From an uncultured Streptomyces sp. (GTDB taxonomy: Bacteria > Actinomycetota > Actinomycetes > Streptomycetales > Streptomycetaceae), in the NCBI RefSeq assembly GCF_947488945.1, contig NZ_CANLBS010000005.1, positions 372,001 through 436,000 of the forward strand: a stretch of DNA of 64,000 bases, read 5' to 3'. The notes beneath the pieces are model-generated. The model saw only the letters and a program-made list of their open reading frames with translations. It made no database searches and was not told the origin of the DNA. The translations under genes were made by a program, and so were the position numbers. Every line of letters starts with the position of its first letter. Positions within the stretch are counted from its first letter, which is position 1. Below are positions 1 to 11,598 of the stretch, piece after piece.

Positions 1-339
1 CCGTGCCGGATCACGGTGGGATGCGTGCGGGAGGACGACGTCTGGCACGTGACCGTCGCGGACAACGGCATCGGGATCGCGCCGGAGTTCGCCGACAAGG
101 TCTTCGTCATCTTCCAGCGGCTGCACGCCCGCGACGCGTACGAGGGCACCGGCATCGGGCTGGCGCTCTGCCGGAAGATCATCGAGTTCCACGGGGGGAA
201 GATCTGGCTGGACCCCGCGCCGGACGAGGGAACTCTGATTCACTTCACCTTGCCCGTCACCCCCGAGGCGCCCGAGCACACCGTGGCCGAGCTGCTCGCT
301 CCGGTGGCCCACACCAACCCGGCAGGAGACCCTTCGTGA
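1..339 (+). CDS. Sensor histidine kinase, C-terminal ATPase domain (partial)
   Basis: The 5' end lies outside the window; only about 112 codons of the C-terminus are present. The sequence shows the HATPase_c landmarks in order: G1 box DNGIGIAP, F box VFVIFQRLH and G2 box GTGIGLALCRKIIEFHGG. This is the ATP-binding domain of a two-component kinase; the spacing and the IFQRLH motif resemble phytochrome-like and other PAS/GAF hybrid kinases. The stop overlaps the GTG start of the response regulator by three bases, so the two are translationally coupled and probably form a cognate pair. The sensory input cannot be judged from this fragment. Confidence 0.9.
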   Translation, partial: PCRITVGCVREDDVWHVTVADNGIGIAPEFADKVFVIFQRLHARDAYEGTGIGLALCRKIIEFHGGKIWLDPAPDEGTLIHFTLPVTPEAPEHTVAELLAPVAHTNPAGDPS

Positions 340-779
340 CCGATTACGCACAGCCCATCGAGGTCCTCCTGGTCGAGGACGACCCCGGCGACGAGCTGAT
401 GACCCGCGAGGCGTTCGAGGACAACAAGATCCGCAACACGCTGCACGTGGTGCGCGACGGGCAGGAGGCGCTGGACTTCCTGTACCGGCGCGGGGCCTAC
501 CCGGACGCCCCTCGCCCGGACCTGGTGCTGCTCGACCTGAACCTGCCGAAGTACGACGGCCGGCAGGTGCTGGAGCAGATCAAGACGGACCCCGAGCTGG
601 CCCTGATCCCGGTGGTGGTGCTCACCACGTCCTCCGCCGAGGAGGACATCCTGCGCAGCTACAAGCTGCACGCCAACGCCTACGTCACCAAGCCGGTCGA
701 CCTGGACCAGTTCATCGCGGCGGTCCGGCAGATCGACGAGTTCTTCGTCACCGTGGTGCGGCTGCCGGGGCGCGCGTAG
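336..779 (+). CDS. Single-domain response regulator (Rcp1/CheY type)
   Basis: A 147-residue stand-alone receiver domain with no output domain. The acidic pocket is E14-D15-D16 (LLVEDDPGD), the phosphoacceptor is D67 in LVLLDLNLP, T97/T98 is the switch position and K119 lies in YVTKPVD. The long insertion after helix 2 (FLYRRGAYPDAPRP) is typical of Rcp1-like regulators that partner phytochrome kinases. The start is GTG, chosen because AGGAGA sits six bases upstream and the codon overlaps the kinase stop. Lacking a DNA-binding domain, it probably acts by protein contact or as a phosphorelay intermediate. Confidence 0.92.
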   Translation: MTDYAQPIEVLLVEDDPGDELMTREAFEDNKIRNTLHVVRDGQEALDFLYRRGAYPDAPRPDLVLLDLNLPKYDGRQVLEQIKTDPELALIPVVVLTTSSAEEDILRSYKLHANAYVTKPVDLDQFIAAVRQIDEFFVTVVRLPGRA

Positions 780-873
780 ACTTGACGCCGTCTTCCCGGC
801 GTGGGATCGCCCGGCGCGGGTAGACGCTCGTCGTCCGACGTAACCGCACCGCCCCGCGCCCTGGCTGGAGCAC

Positions 874-1332
874 ATGAACGAACAGGTCACCTCCCGACCC
901 GACGGTGCGCCGGATCCGTCCTACCCCTCGACCGAGATGCTGCACACCTCCGAGGTGTTCGACGGGCAGCCCGGTTGCATCGCGCAGGCGCGTGCGCTGG
1001 CGGAACGGTTCCTCAACCGGCTGGTGTCGGAGTGGCTGGCCGAGCTGGGCCCGCACACCCGCAGCGACCTGCTGCTGGCCGTCAGCGAGCTGGTCACCAA
1101 CGCGGAGCGCTACAGCCACGGCCCGTACCTCCTGGAGCTGGAGGGCACCGTGGACCGCATCCACGTCTCGGTGTACGACAGCAGCACGGCGCTCCCGGTG
1201 CTGTACGCCCCCGACCCCTCGCGGCTCGGCGGGCACGGCATGGAGATCGTGGTGGCCCTGTGCGACCGGCTCACCGCCGAGCGGGTCCCCGTCGGCAAGC
1301 GCATCCGCGCCGAGTTCCTGCTCGGCTCCTGA
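874..1332 (+). CDS. RsbW-like ATP-binding protein (anti-sigma/serine kinase type)
   Basis: 152 residues with a GHKL ATPase fold of the HATPase_c_2 type common in Streptomyces. The N-box region is LLLAVSELVTNAERYSHG, and a G1-like segment ends in RLGGHGMEIVVALCDR. Proteins of this size act as anti-sigma factor kinases or orphan regulatory ATPases. It lies 94 bases after the response regulator in the same direction, so it may belong to the same signalling unit, but no partner sigma factor or anti-anti-sigma gene is in view. It converges with glgC, leaving only ten bases between the two stops. Confidence 0.85.
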   Translation: MNEQVTSRPDGAPDPSYPSTEMLHTSEVFDGQPGCIAQARALAERFLNRLVSEWLAELGPHTRSDLLLAVSELVTNAERYSHGPYLLELEGTVDRIHVSVYDSSTALPVLYAPDPSRLGGHGMEIVVALCDRLTAERVPVGKRIRAEFLLGS

Positions 1333-1342
1333 GCCGTTCCGC

Positions 1343-2560
1343 TCACCGCACCACCTGTCCCTTCCCGAGGACGATGACCCCGTTGCCGGACACGGTGTAG
1401 AGCTCACCGTCCCGCTCCGGGCTGACGCCGATCGCCGCACCGGGCGGAACGTCCACGTTCTTGTCCAGGATCGCGCCCCTGACGATGGCCCCGCGCCCCA
1501 CTCTGACCCCGTCGTGCAGCACGGAACCCTGGACGACCGCGCCCTCCGCGACCACCACTCCGGGCGACAGGACGGACCGGGTGACCTGGCCGCGTATCAC
1601 GCAGCCGGGACTGATCACCGACTCGCTGGCGATGCCGCCGGCCACGATCCGGGCGGGCGGCAGCGGCCCGGCGTGGGTGTAGATGGGCCAGCGCCGGTTG
1701 TCGAGGCTGAAGGCGGGCCGGTCGGACAGCAGGTCCATGTGCGCGTCGTAGTAGGAGTCGATGGTGCCGACGTCCCGCCAGTAGCCGTGCTCCCGCGGGG
1801 TCTCCCCCGGCACCCGGTTCTCGTCGAAGTCGTAGACCTGCGCCTGCCCCCGGGCGGTGAGCATCGGCAGGATCGAGCCGCCCATGTCGTGCACGGACTG
1901 CGGATCCTCGGCGTCCCGGTGCAGGGCGTCGACGAGGACCTTGGTGGTGAAGAGGTAGTTCCCCATCGAGGCGAACACCCGGTCGGGGTCGCCGGCCAGG
2001 CCGGGCGGGTCGGTGGGCTTCTCCAGGAAGCGGTCGACCCGGGTGCCGTCGCCGCCCGGCGTGATGACGCCGAACGAGGAGGCTTCGGAGCGCGGCACCC
2101 TGATGCCCGCGACCGTGACGCCCGCGCCGCCCTCGATGTGCCGCGCCAGCATCTGGCGCGGGTCCATCCGGTACACGTGGTCGGCGCCGAACACCGCGAC
2201 GTAGTCGGGCTGTTCGTCGTGCACCAGGTTGAGCGACTGGAGGATCGCGTCGGCGCTGCCCAAGTACCAGCGCGGGCCGAGGCGTTGCTGGGCGGGGACG
2301 GGGGTGACGTAGTTGCCGAGCAGGCTGGACATCCGCCAGGTGGTGGAGATGTGCCGGTCCAGCGAGTGCGACTTGTACTGCGTCAGCACGCAGATCCTCA
2401 GCACGTCCGCGTTGACGAGGCTGGACAGCACGAAGTCGACCAGTCGGTAGGTCCCGCCGAACGTGACCGCCGGTTTGGCCCGGTCGGCCGTCAGCGGCAT
2501 CAACCGCTTGCCCTCTCCCCCCGCCAGTACGATCCCGAGCACCGTGGGTCCACCGCGCAT
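1343..2560 (-). CDS. glgC: Glucose-1-phosphate adenylyltransferase
   Basis: 405 residues, the usual GlgC length. It makes ADP-glucose from glucose-1-phosphate and ATP for glycogen synthesis in the cytoplasm. The N-terminus carries the nucleotidyltransferase signature [12 protein letters not shown] (residues 9-20) and K29 in the KPAVTFGG segment. Further on are the substrate motif WYLGSADAI and [10 protein letters not shown], and the C-terminal third is a left-handed beta-helix of hexapeptide repeats ([11 protein letters not shown] onward). The ATG was chosen over longer in-frame starts because GAGGGGG lies just upstream and the protein then begins at the family N-terminus. It is transcribed after glgA with a 133-base gap. 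Confidence 0.96.
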   Translation of the reverse strand: MRGGPTVLGIVLAGGEGKRLMPLTADRAKPAVTFGGTYRLVDFVLSSLVNADVLRICVLTQYKSHSLDRHISTTWRMSSLLGNYVTPVPAQQRLGPRWYLGSADAILQSLNLVHDEQPDYVAVFGADHVYRMDPRQMLARHIEGGAGVTVAGIRVPRSEASSFGVITPGGDGTRVDRFLEKPTDPPGLAGDPDRVFASMGNYLFTTKVLVDALHRDAEDPQSVHDMGGSILPMLTARGQAQVYDFDENRVPGETPREHGYWRDVGTIDSYYDAHMDLLSDRPAFSLDNRRWPIYTHAGPLPPARIVAGGIASESVISPGCVIRGQVTRSVLSPGVVVAEGAVVQGSVLHDGVRVGRGAIVRGAILDKNVDVPPGAAIGVSPERDGELYTVSGNGVIVLGKGQVVR

Positions 2561-2693
2561 CGCCGCCCCCTCGCCCGGCCCCGCGTGCGCCGGATCATGC
2601 TGTCGGAGTACTGCCGAAACACCCTGCTGCTGGTCACTGTTGCCCCGTTCGCGGCCTCCGCACACGGAACGCGCACGGCCCGGGAGCGGACGT

Positions 2694-3857
2694 TCAGGGC
2701 AGCAGCTCGCGGTACACCTCGGCCGTGCGCCGGGCGACCCGGTCCCAGCCGAACTCCGCCAGTGCCCTCTCCCGGCCGGCCGCCCCCATCCGCGCGGCCG
2801 CCTCCCGGTCACCGACGACCCGGTCCAGGGCCGCCGCCAGCCCTTCCTCGAACGCGCCGGGGTCCTTCTCGTCGTACGGCACCAGCAGGCCCGTCCGGCC
2901 GTCGTCGACCACCTCGGGGATGCCCCCGACGGCCGAGGCGACCACCGCGGTGCCGCAGGCCATCGCCTCCAGATTGACGATGCCCAGCGGCTCGTAGACC
3001 GAGGGGCAGACGAACACGGCCGCGTGGGTGAGGAGTTGGATCACTTCCGGGCGGTCCAGCATCTCGGGGATCCAGTGCACACCGGGGCGCCCCGCGGCGA
3101 GCTCCTCGTACGCGGCGCGGAACTCCTCGGCCAGTTCGGGGGTGTCCGGGGCGCCGGCGCACAGCACGACCTGGACAGCGGGGTCCAGCCTCCGTGCGGC
3201 GCGCAGCAGATGGGGCACGCCCTTCTGGCGGGTGATCCGGCCGACGAAGAGCACGTAGGGGCGGTCCGGGTCGATGCCGAGGCGGCGCAGGGCTCCGGTG
3301 CCGGGGTCGGGGGCGTAGAGCCGTGTGTCGATGCCGTTGTGGACGACGCGGACCCGGGCGGGGTCGAGCGCCGGGTAGCAGTCGAGGATGTCGGCGCGCA
3401 TCCCGTGCGAGACGGCGACCACCCGGTCCGCGGCCTCGACGGCGGTGCGTTCGGCCCAGCTCGACACGGCGTACCCACCGCCCAGTTGCTCGGCCTTCCA
3501 GGGCCGCAGCGGTTCCAGGGAGTGGCAGGTCATCACGTGCGGGATGCCGTACCGCAGCTTGGCGAGGTGGCCGGCGAGGGCGGTGTACCAGGTGTGCGAG
3601 TGCACCAGGTCCCGGTCGCCGACCGCCGCCGTCATCGACAGGTCCACCGACAGGGCGCGCAGCGCGTCGTTGGTCTCGTCGGGCAGCGTGGGACCGTGCC
3701 ACCGCGCGCCCCCGTCGTCCTGCGCGGGGTCGTCGCCCCAGGCGTGCACGTCGAGATCGACGAGGGAGCGCAGTTCCCGGGCGAGGAACTCCACATGGAC
3801 GCCGGCGCCGCCGTAGACGGCGGGCGGGTACTCGCGGGTGAGCAGTCCGACCTTCAT
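2694..3857 (-). CDS. glgA: Glycogen synthase / ADP-glucose-type GT4 glycosyltransferase (actinobacterial GlgA)
   Basis: 387 residues of GT-B fold. The N-terminus [20 protein letters not shown] is the acceptor/donor glycine loop of the short actinobacterial Glg[12 protein letters not shown] starts the C-terminal Rossmann domain, and [19 protein letters not shown] is the retaining GT4 E-x7-E motif that binds the nucleotide sugar. In mycobacteria this family also makes maltose-1-phosphate (GlgM), so the product could be either glycogen or a GlgE-pathway precursor. No glgE is in view to decide. The start is the first ATG giving the canonical N-terminus; it is followed on the same strand by glgC. 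Confidence 0.93.
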   Translation of the reverse strand: MKVGLLTREYPPAVYGGAGVHVEFLARELRSLVDLDVHAWGDDPAQDDGGARWHGPTLPDETNDALRALSVDLSMTAAVGDRDLVHSHTWYTALAGHLAKLRYGIPHVMTCHSLEPLRPWKAEQLGGGYAVSSWAERTAVEAADRVVAVSHGMRADILDCYPALDPARVRVVHNGIDTRLYAPDPGTGALRRLGIDPDRPYVLFVGRITRQKGVPHLLRAARRLDPAVQVVLCAGAPDTPELAEEFRAAYEELAAGRPGVHWIPEMLDRPEVIQLLTHAAVFVCPSVYEPLGIVNLEAMACGTAVVASAVGGIPEVVDDGRTGLLVPYDEKDPGAFEEGLAAALDRVVGDREAAARMGAAGRERALAEFGWDRVARRTAEVYRELLP

Positions 3858-4130
3858 CCCCCGATGGTCACCCACCGGCGGCGCGGGCGGAAGACCCGGG
3901 AGCGGCCGGGCCCGGTGGCGGGGGCGTCCGGCCGGCCCGGCGGAGGCCACGCTCCGCCGCCGTCCCGGCGCTCCGGGTACGCGTCCGGGCCGTCGTTCTG
4001 ACGCCCCGGCGCGCAGGGACTACCGTCGGGAGGAGGACGTGCGCCGCGCGTCCGTACTACGGGAGCAGTACGCCGGATCGCCGTCTGTGGGACGACGACT
4101 CGGCGCCTTCTCCGGGACATCGTGGTGTAC

Positions 4131-6750
<2,620 letters not shown>

Positions 6751-8097
6751 TCACCTCCGGGCGGTCTCCTCCGCCGGGGCGCGACCCCGGTCCCGCACGA
6801 TGTCCGCGGGCGTCCGGGCCCCGGCGACGGCCGGCGCCGGGCGGGTCGCACCCCGGGCCAGGAAGTCGGAGAGCGGCAGGGTCGCCGCGCCGACCGTGAC
6901 GGCGTCGGGTCCGAGGCTGCCCAGCTCGACGGTGGTGCGGGCGGACGCGTGGCGCAGCGCGTACCCCTGGACGTACTCCCTGATGGCGGGCAGCAGCGGG
7001 GGGCCGATGAGCAGCCCGGCCCAACCGCCGAGCAGGATGCGCGCGGGCTGGAAGAGGTTGACCAGATCGGCCAGGGCGGCGCCCAGGCAGGCGGCGGTCT
7101 CGTCCAGGATCTCGACGGCCACCGGGTCCGGGAGGGGGCCGTCCGGCGGCGGGTAGGCGGCGGCCAGGAGCGCGGCGAGGGCGGCCTCGTCGTCGGTGTC
7201 CTCAGGCAGCGGGCCGCCCGCCTCGTGCCAGCGCTCGCGCATCGCCTCCGCGCCCGCGTAGGCCTCCAGGCAGCCGATGGAGCCGCAGCGGCAGCGCCGG
7301 CCCCTCAACTGGACCGTGGTGTGGCCCCACTCGAGCGCGACGCCGGTGCGTTCCTCGTGCAGGACGTCGTCCCGCGTGACGCACGCGCCGACACCGGAGC
7401 CGATCAGCGCGACGGCGGCGGCTCCGGCGCCGCGTCCGTTGCCGAACCACATCTCGGCCTGCCCGAGCGTCTTGGCGCCGTTGTCGATGAAGAAGGGCAC
7501 CTCGTCGGGGACGTCGACGGACTCGCGGAGCAGCCGTTCGAAGGGCACCCCGCTCCAGCCGATCGTCTGCCCGTGGACGACCGCGCCGGGGCCGTCCGAG
7601 GATGCGGCGTCCGCCCCGTCGCGTTCGATGATGCCGGGCACCCCGATGCCGATGCCGAGCAGCCGGTGCGGGTCGACCTCGGAGGCGCGCAGCACGTCGG
7701 CGACCCCGGACCGCACATGGCCGACGATGCGCTCGACGTCGTACCCGTGCTGCGCCAACGGCCGCTCCGCGCGGGCGAGTTCGGTGAGAGCCAGATCGAA
7801 CAACTCGACCCGGACGCGGGTTTCGCCGATGTCGATGCCGATGAGCAACCCGCTGCCCGGCGCGACGCGCAGCAGCGTACGCGGGCGTCCGCCGCCGGAG
7901 TCGACGACACCGGCCTCCTCCAGGACGCCCTCCGCCACGAGTTCGGCGACGACGTTGCTGATGGAGCCCGAACTCAGCCCGGTGACCGGAGCGAGCTCCT
8001 GCCGGCTCAACGGGCCTTCGAAATACAACCGTTGCATAACCCGTGCTCGGTTGCCCCGCCGCAGGTCACGCACGGTCCGTCTGTCTCGCTGGGCCAT
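6751..8097 (-). CDS. ROK-family transcriptional regulator
   Basis: 448 residues. An N-terminal winged helix (SRQELAPVTGLSSGSISNVV, about residues 30-50) is followed by a sugar-kinase-like ROK domain with the GIDIGETRVRVELFD phosphate loop. The zinc motif CRCGSIGCLEAYAG fits the CxCGxxGCxE consensus. Proteins of this type are sugar-responsive repressors. It is divergent from the sugar ABC importer, the usual arrangement for a local regulator, and a palindrome overlapping the importer promoter is its probable operator. The ATG has GAAGGAG seven bases upstream. Confidence 0.94.
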   Translation of the reverse strand: MAQRDRRTVRDLRRGNRARVMQRLYFEGPLSRQELAPVTGLSSGSISNVVAELVAEGVLEEAGVVDSGGGRPRTLLRVAPGSGLLIGIDIGETRVRVELFDLALTELARAERPLAQHGYDVERIVGHVRSGVADVLRASEVDPHRLLGIGIGVPGIIERDGADAASSDGPGAVVHGQTIGWSGVPFERLLRESVDVPDEVPFFIDNGAKTLGQAEMWFGNGRGAGAAAVALIGSGVGACVTRDDVLHEERTGVALEWGHTTVQLRGRRCRCGSIGCLEAYAGAEAMRERWHEAGGPLPEDTDDEAALAALLAAAYPPPDGPLPDPVAVEILDETAACLGAALADLVNLFQPARILLGGWAGLLIGPPLLPAIREYVQGYALRHASARTTVELGSLGPDAVTVGAATLPLSDFLARGATRPAPAVAGARTPADIVRDRGRAPAEETARR

Positions 8098-8138
8098 GTT
8101 GCTCCTTCCCTGCCCGCAACATACCCCGGTCGAATCCC

Positions 8139-8183
8139 TTGACGCGACTTTCTCTCACCTCTTAAATCACGGCATAAATTAAG
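8139..8183 (+). promoter_or_regulatory. Promoter and candidate ROK operator for the sugar ABC operon
   Basis: A -35 hexamer TTGACG (8139-8144) and a -10-like TTAAAT (8162-8167) are separated by 17 bases. An imperfect inverted repeat, CTTAAAT and AATTAAG (8161-8183), overlaps the -10. Its position between the divergent ROK gene and the importer makes it the natural binding site for that regulator. The AT-rich core stands out from the surrounding GC-rich DNA. Confidence 0.55.
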
Positions 8184-8239
8184 CCTTGCAGGCCGTTCGG
8201 TTCCCGAACGCAGCCCTCCCCGGAAAGGGGCCGTCCCAC

Positions 8240-9550
8240 ATGCGCCACCTCAGAGCCGCAAGCACCGCCGCCCTCGTCCTCTCGCTCGCCGCCACCGCTA
8301 CCGCCTGCGGCGGCGGATCCGGCTCCGGCGGGAGCAACGAGTCCCCGAAGACCCTCACCTACTGGGCATCCAACCAGGGCCCCAGCATCGAGGCCGACAA
8401 GAAGATCCTCACCCCCGAGCTGAAGAAGTTCGAGGAGCAGACCGGCATCAAGGTCAAGCTGGAGGTCGTCCCTTGGGCGGACCTGCTGAACCGGATCCTC
8501 GCCGCCACCTCCTCCGGCCAGGGCCCGGACGTGCTCAACATCGGCAACACCTGGTCCGCCTCGCTCCAGGCGACCGGCGCGCTGCTGCCGTGGAACGCGG
8601 AGAACTTCGACGCCATCGGCGGCCGGGACCGGTTCGTCGACTCCGCCGTCGCCTCCGCGGGCGCCGAGGACCAGGACCCGGCCGCCGTGCCGCTGTACTC
8701 GCTCGCGTACGCCCTCTACTACAACAAGCAGATGTTCGCCGACGCGGGCATCACCGACCCGCCCGCCACCTGGGACGAACTGGTCGCCGACGGCAAGAAG
8801 CTGTCCAAGGGCGGCAAGTGGGGCCTCGGCGCCGAGGGCGGCAACCTGTCGAACAACATCCACCAGGTCTTCGTGCTCGGCAAGCAGCACGGCGCCGACT
8901 TCTTCGACAAGGAGGGGAAGGCCACCTTCACCTCCGACGGCGCCGTCGCCGCCGTGAAGCAGTACGTCGACTTCATGGCCAAGGACAAGATCATCGCGCC
9001 CGGCAACGCCGAGTACGCCCAGAACCAGTCCCTGACCGACTTCGCCAAGGGCCGCACCGCGATGGTGCTGTGGCAGGCGGCGGCCTCCACCTTCGCCGCC
9101 CAGGGCATGAAGCCGGAGGACTGGGGCGTCGCCCCGGTACCGGTGCCCTCCGGCCTCCCCGGCAAGGACGCCCAGACGAACTCGATGGTCGCCGGCATCA
9201 ACATCGCGGTCTTCAAGAACACCAAGAACATCGACGGCGCCAAGAAGTTCGTGAAGTTCATGACGAGCGACGAGGAGCAGAAGCTGCTCAACAAGACCTA
9301 CGGTTCCATCCCGCCCGTCAAGGGCGCCCAGGCCGACGCCGCGTTCGGCGCACCCGACCTGTCGGTCCTGCGCGAGACGCTCGCCACCAGCGCCGCCCCG
9401 CTCCCCCAGGTCCCGAACGAGTCGCAGTTCGAGACGGCCGTCGGCACGGCCGTCAAGGAGCTGTGGGCCGACGCCGCGGCCGGAAAGCCCGTGACCGACG
9501 AAACCGTCAAGGCGAGCCTCGAAAAGGCCCAGCAGACCATGCAGCAGTGA
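8240..9550 (+). CDS. Sugar ABC transporter substrate-binding lipoprotein (CUT1)
   Basis: 436 residues. A lipoprotein signal ends in ATATAC before GGGSG, giving a lipid-anchored cysteine. The rest is a family 1 extracellular solute-binding protein (TYWASNQGPSIEADKK, then AKGRTAMVLWQAAAS). The ATG was preferred to an upstream TTG because GGAAAGGGG lies nine bases before it and the signal peptide then has normal length. It is the first gene of a three-gene importer, followed after ten bases by the permeases. No ATPase gene is present, as is common in Streptomyces, where a shared MsiK serves several CUT1 systems. The sugar cannot be named. Confidence 0.94.
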   Translation: MRHLRAASTAALVLSLAATATACGGGSGSGGSNESPKTLTYWASNQGPSIEADKKILTPELKKFEEQTGIKVKLEVVPWADLLNRILAATSSGQGPDVLNIGNTWSASLQATGALLPWNAENFDAIGGRDRFVDSAVASAGAEDQDPAAVPLYSLAYALYYNKQMFADAGITDPPATWDELVADGKKLSKGGKWGLGAEGGNLSNNIHQVFVLGKQHGADFFDKEGKATFTSDGAVAAVKQYVDFMAKDKIIAPGNAEYAQNQSLTDFAKGRTAMVLWQAAASTFAAQGMKPEDWGVAPVPVPSGLPGKDAQTNSMVAGINIAVFKNTKNIDGAKKFVKFMTSDEEQKLLNKTYGSIPPVKGAQADAAFGAPDLSVLRETLATSAAPLPQVPNESQFETAVGTAVKELWADAAAGKPVTDETVKASLEKAQQTMQQ

Positions 9551-9560
9551 GGCTCATCCC

Positions 9561-10574
9561 ATGACCGCCACCGTCACCACCACCGGCCCCCGGGCCGACG
9601 AGGCCGGCAGCGGCGGGAGAAAGGGCGACGGGGGTGCGCGCAGGAGACTGCCGCGCATCCCCGACCGGATCCGCTCCGGCGGACTGCCCTATCTCCTGCT
9701 CCTGCCCGCCGTCCTGCTGGAACTCCTCGTCCACCTGATCCCGATGGCCGTCGGGATCGCCATGAGCTTCCGCAAGCTCACCCAGTTCTTCATCAGCAAC
9801 TGGGGCGACTCCCCCTGGTCGGGCCTCGACAACTACCGCGTCGCCGTCGACTTCGACGCCCCGATCGGCGAGGCGCTGCTCAACTCCTTCGTCGTCACGT
9901 GCCTGTTCACCCTCCTGTCCGTCGGCCTGTGCTGGGTGTTCGGCGTCACCGCGGCGATCCTGCTGCAGGAGAACTTCCGCGGCCGGGGACTGCTGCGCAC
10001 CCTCTTCCTCGTCCCGTACGCCCTCCCGGTGTACGCGGCCGTCATCACCTGGGCGTTCATGTTCCAGCGGGACAACGGCCTGATCAACCACGTGCTGCAC
10101 GACCAGCTCGGCCTCACCGACCAGCCGTCGTTCTGGCTGATCGGCGACAACAGCTTCGTCGCGCTGCTCGTCGTCTCGCTCTGGAAGGGGTGGCCGTTCG
10201 CCCTCCTCATCCTGATGGCGGGACTGCAGAACATTCCGCGCGAGCAGTACGAGGCCGCGGCCATCGACGGGGCCGGCATGTGGCAGCAGATCCGCCGGAT
10301 CACCCTGCCGTCGCTGCGCCCGGTCAACCAGGTGCTGGTGCTGGTGCTGTTCCTGTGGACGTTCAACGACTTCAACACGCCGTACGTGCTGTTCGGCCGC
10401 GCGGCTCCGGAGAACGCGGACCTGATCTCGGTGCACATCTACCAGTCGTCGTTCGTCACCTGGAACTTCGGCACCGGATCGGCCATGTCGGTGCTGCTCC
10501 TGATCTTCCTGCTCGCCGTGACGTCCGTGTACCTCGTCCTCACCTCGCGCGGAAGGAAGAACGCCGGTGACTAG
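9561..10574 (+). CDS. Sugar ABC transporter permease 1 (MalF type)
   Basis: 337 residues with about six transmembrane helices. The EAA loop reads EQYEAAAIDGAGMWQQIRRI, the site that contacts the ATPase. A charged N-terminal extension of about 45 residues precedes the first helix (YLLLLPAVLLELLVHLIP). It lies ten bases after the binding-protein gene and overlaps the next permease by eight bases, so it belongs to one operon. Confidence 0.94.
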   Translation: MTATVTTTGPRADEAGSGGRKGDGGARRRLPRIPDRIRSGGLPYLLLLPAVLLELLVHLIPMAVGIAMSFRKLTQFFISNWGDSPWSGLDNYRVAVDFDAPIGEALLNSFVVTCLFTLLSVGLCWVFGVTAAILLQENFRGRGLLRTLFLVPYALPVYAAVITWAFMFQRDNGLINHVLHDQLGLTDQPSFWLIGDNSFVALLVVSLWKGWPFALLILMAGLQNIPREQYEAAAIDGAGMWQQIRRITLPSLRPVNQVLVLVLFLWTFNDFNTPYVLFGRAAPENADLISVHIYQSSFVTWNFGTGSAMSVLLLIFLLAVTSVYLVLTSRGRKNAGD

Positions 10575-11442
10575 CGCCACGCGGTCCAAGGCCCGCTCCC
10601 CGATGGCCCCTCCGGCGTCGTTCCTCTGGACCCGCAGGGTCGTGCTGACCCTGCTCGCCGGGTTCGTGGCCCTGCCCGTCTTCGTCATGGTCAGCAGCTC
10701 CCTCAAGCCGCTGGAGGACGTGACCGGGAAGTTCCGGTGGATCCCGTCCGGGCTGACGGTCCGCCCCTATTTCGACATCTGGGACACGGTGCCGCTGGCC
10801 CGCTACTTCGTGAACTCGCTGATCGTGGCGGGCGCGGCGACCGTACTCTCGGTGGTCATCGCCGTCTTCGCGGCGTACGCGGTGAGCCGCTACTCCTTCC
10901 GCGGGAAACGCGTCTTCACCGTCACGGTGCTTTCGACGCAGATGCTGCCGGGCATCCTGTTCCTCCTACCGCTGTTCCTGATCTTCGTGAACATCGGCAA
11001 CAGCACCGGCGTCGCGCTCTACGGCTCGCGCGGCGGCCTGATCCTCACCTATCTGACGTTCTCGCTGCCGTTCTCCATCTGGATGCTGATCGGCTACTTC
11101 GACTCCATCCCGAAGGACCTCGACGAGGCCGCCAAGGTGGACGGCTGCGGGCCGGTCGGCGCGCTGTTCCGGGTCGTGGTGCCGGCCGCGATCCCGGGGA
11201 TCGTGGCGGTGGCGGTGTACGCGTTCATGACGGCCTGGGGCGAGAACCTCTTCGCTTCCGTCCTGACCAACGACACCACCCGCACCCTCGCGGTCGGCCT
11301 GCGCGGGTACGCCACCCAGAACGACGTGTACTGGAACCAGGTGATGGCGGCCTCACTCGTCGTCTCCCTCCCCGTGGTCGCCGGATTCCTGCTGCTACAG
11401 CGGTACTTGGTGGCAGGGCTGACGGCGGGCGCGGTCAAGTGA
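10567..11442 (+). CDS. Sugar ABC transporter permease 2 (MalG type)
   Basis: 291 residues and six predicted helices. The EAA motif is DEAAKVDGCGPVGALFRVVV near residue 190. The start is GTG, set by the eight-base overlap with the preceding permease and by the typical MalG N-terminus before RRVVLTLLAGFVALPVFV. Together with permease 1 it forms the membrane channel of a CUT1 sugar importer. A strong terminator follows about 70 bases after its stop. Confidence 0.94.
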   Translation: MTSATRSKARSPMAPPASFLWTRRVVLTLLAGFVALPVFVMVSSSLKPLEDVTGKFRWIPSGLTVRPYFDIWDTVPLARYFVNSLIVAGAATVLSVVIAVFAAYAVSRYSFRGKRVFTVTVLSTQMLPGILFLLPLFLIFVNIGNSTGVALYGSRGGLILTYLTFSLPFSIWMLIGYFDSIPKDLDEAAKVDGCGPVGALFRVVVPAAIPGIVAVAVYAFMTAWGENLFASVLTNDTTRTLAVGLRGYATQNDVYWNQVMAASLVVSLPVVAGFLLLQRYLVAGLTAGAVK

Positions 11443-11511
11443 CGCGCCCCGGAAGCCGGAGCCGGACCGCGCGCTGACGCGGGGTCCGGTCCGGGCCCGG
11501 TCAGGCGGGCC

Positions 11512-11551
11512 GGCCCGTACGGAGTGCGTGCGACCGCGCTCCGTACGGGCC
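11512..11551. terminator. Rho-independent terminator of the sugar ABC operon
   Basis: A 17-base stem (11512-11528 with 11535-11551) has one G-U pair and a six-base loop TGCGAC; TTT follows on the plus strand. It stands between the importer operon and the convergent protease gene and may serve both. Confidence 0.85.
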
Positions 11552-11598
11552 TTTCGCGCGGTGCCGCCGGCCCGGCCCCACGGGGCGGCGGCGGGCGG

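Noticed and set aside
905..2977. Long plus-strand frame across the ATPase and glycogen genes
   Set aside because: It lies antisense or out of frame to well-supported genes, is Arg/Pro-rich and has no family features; such shadows are normal at this GC content.
2463..4001. Long plus-strand frame opposite glgA
   Set aside because: It mirrors the glgA codons on the other strand and lacks a ribosome binding site.
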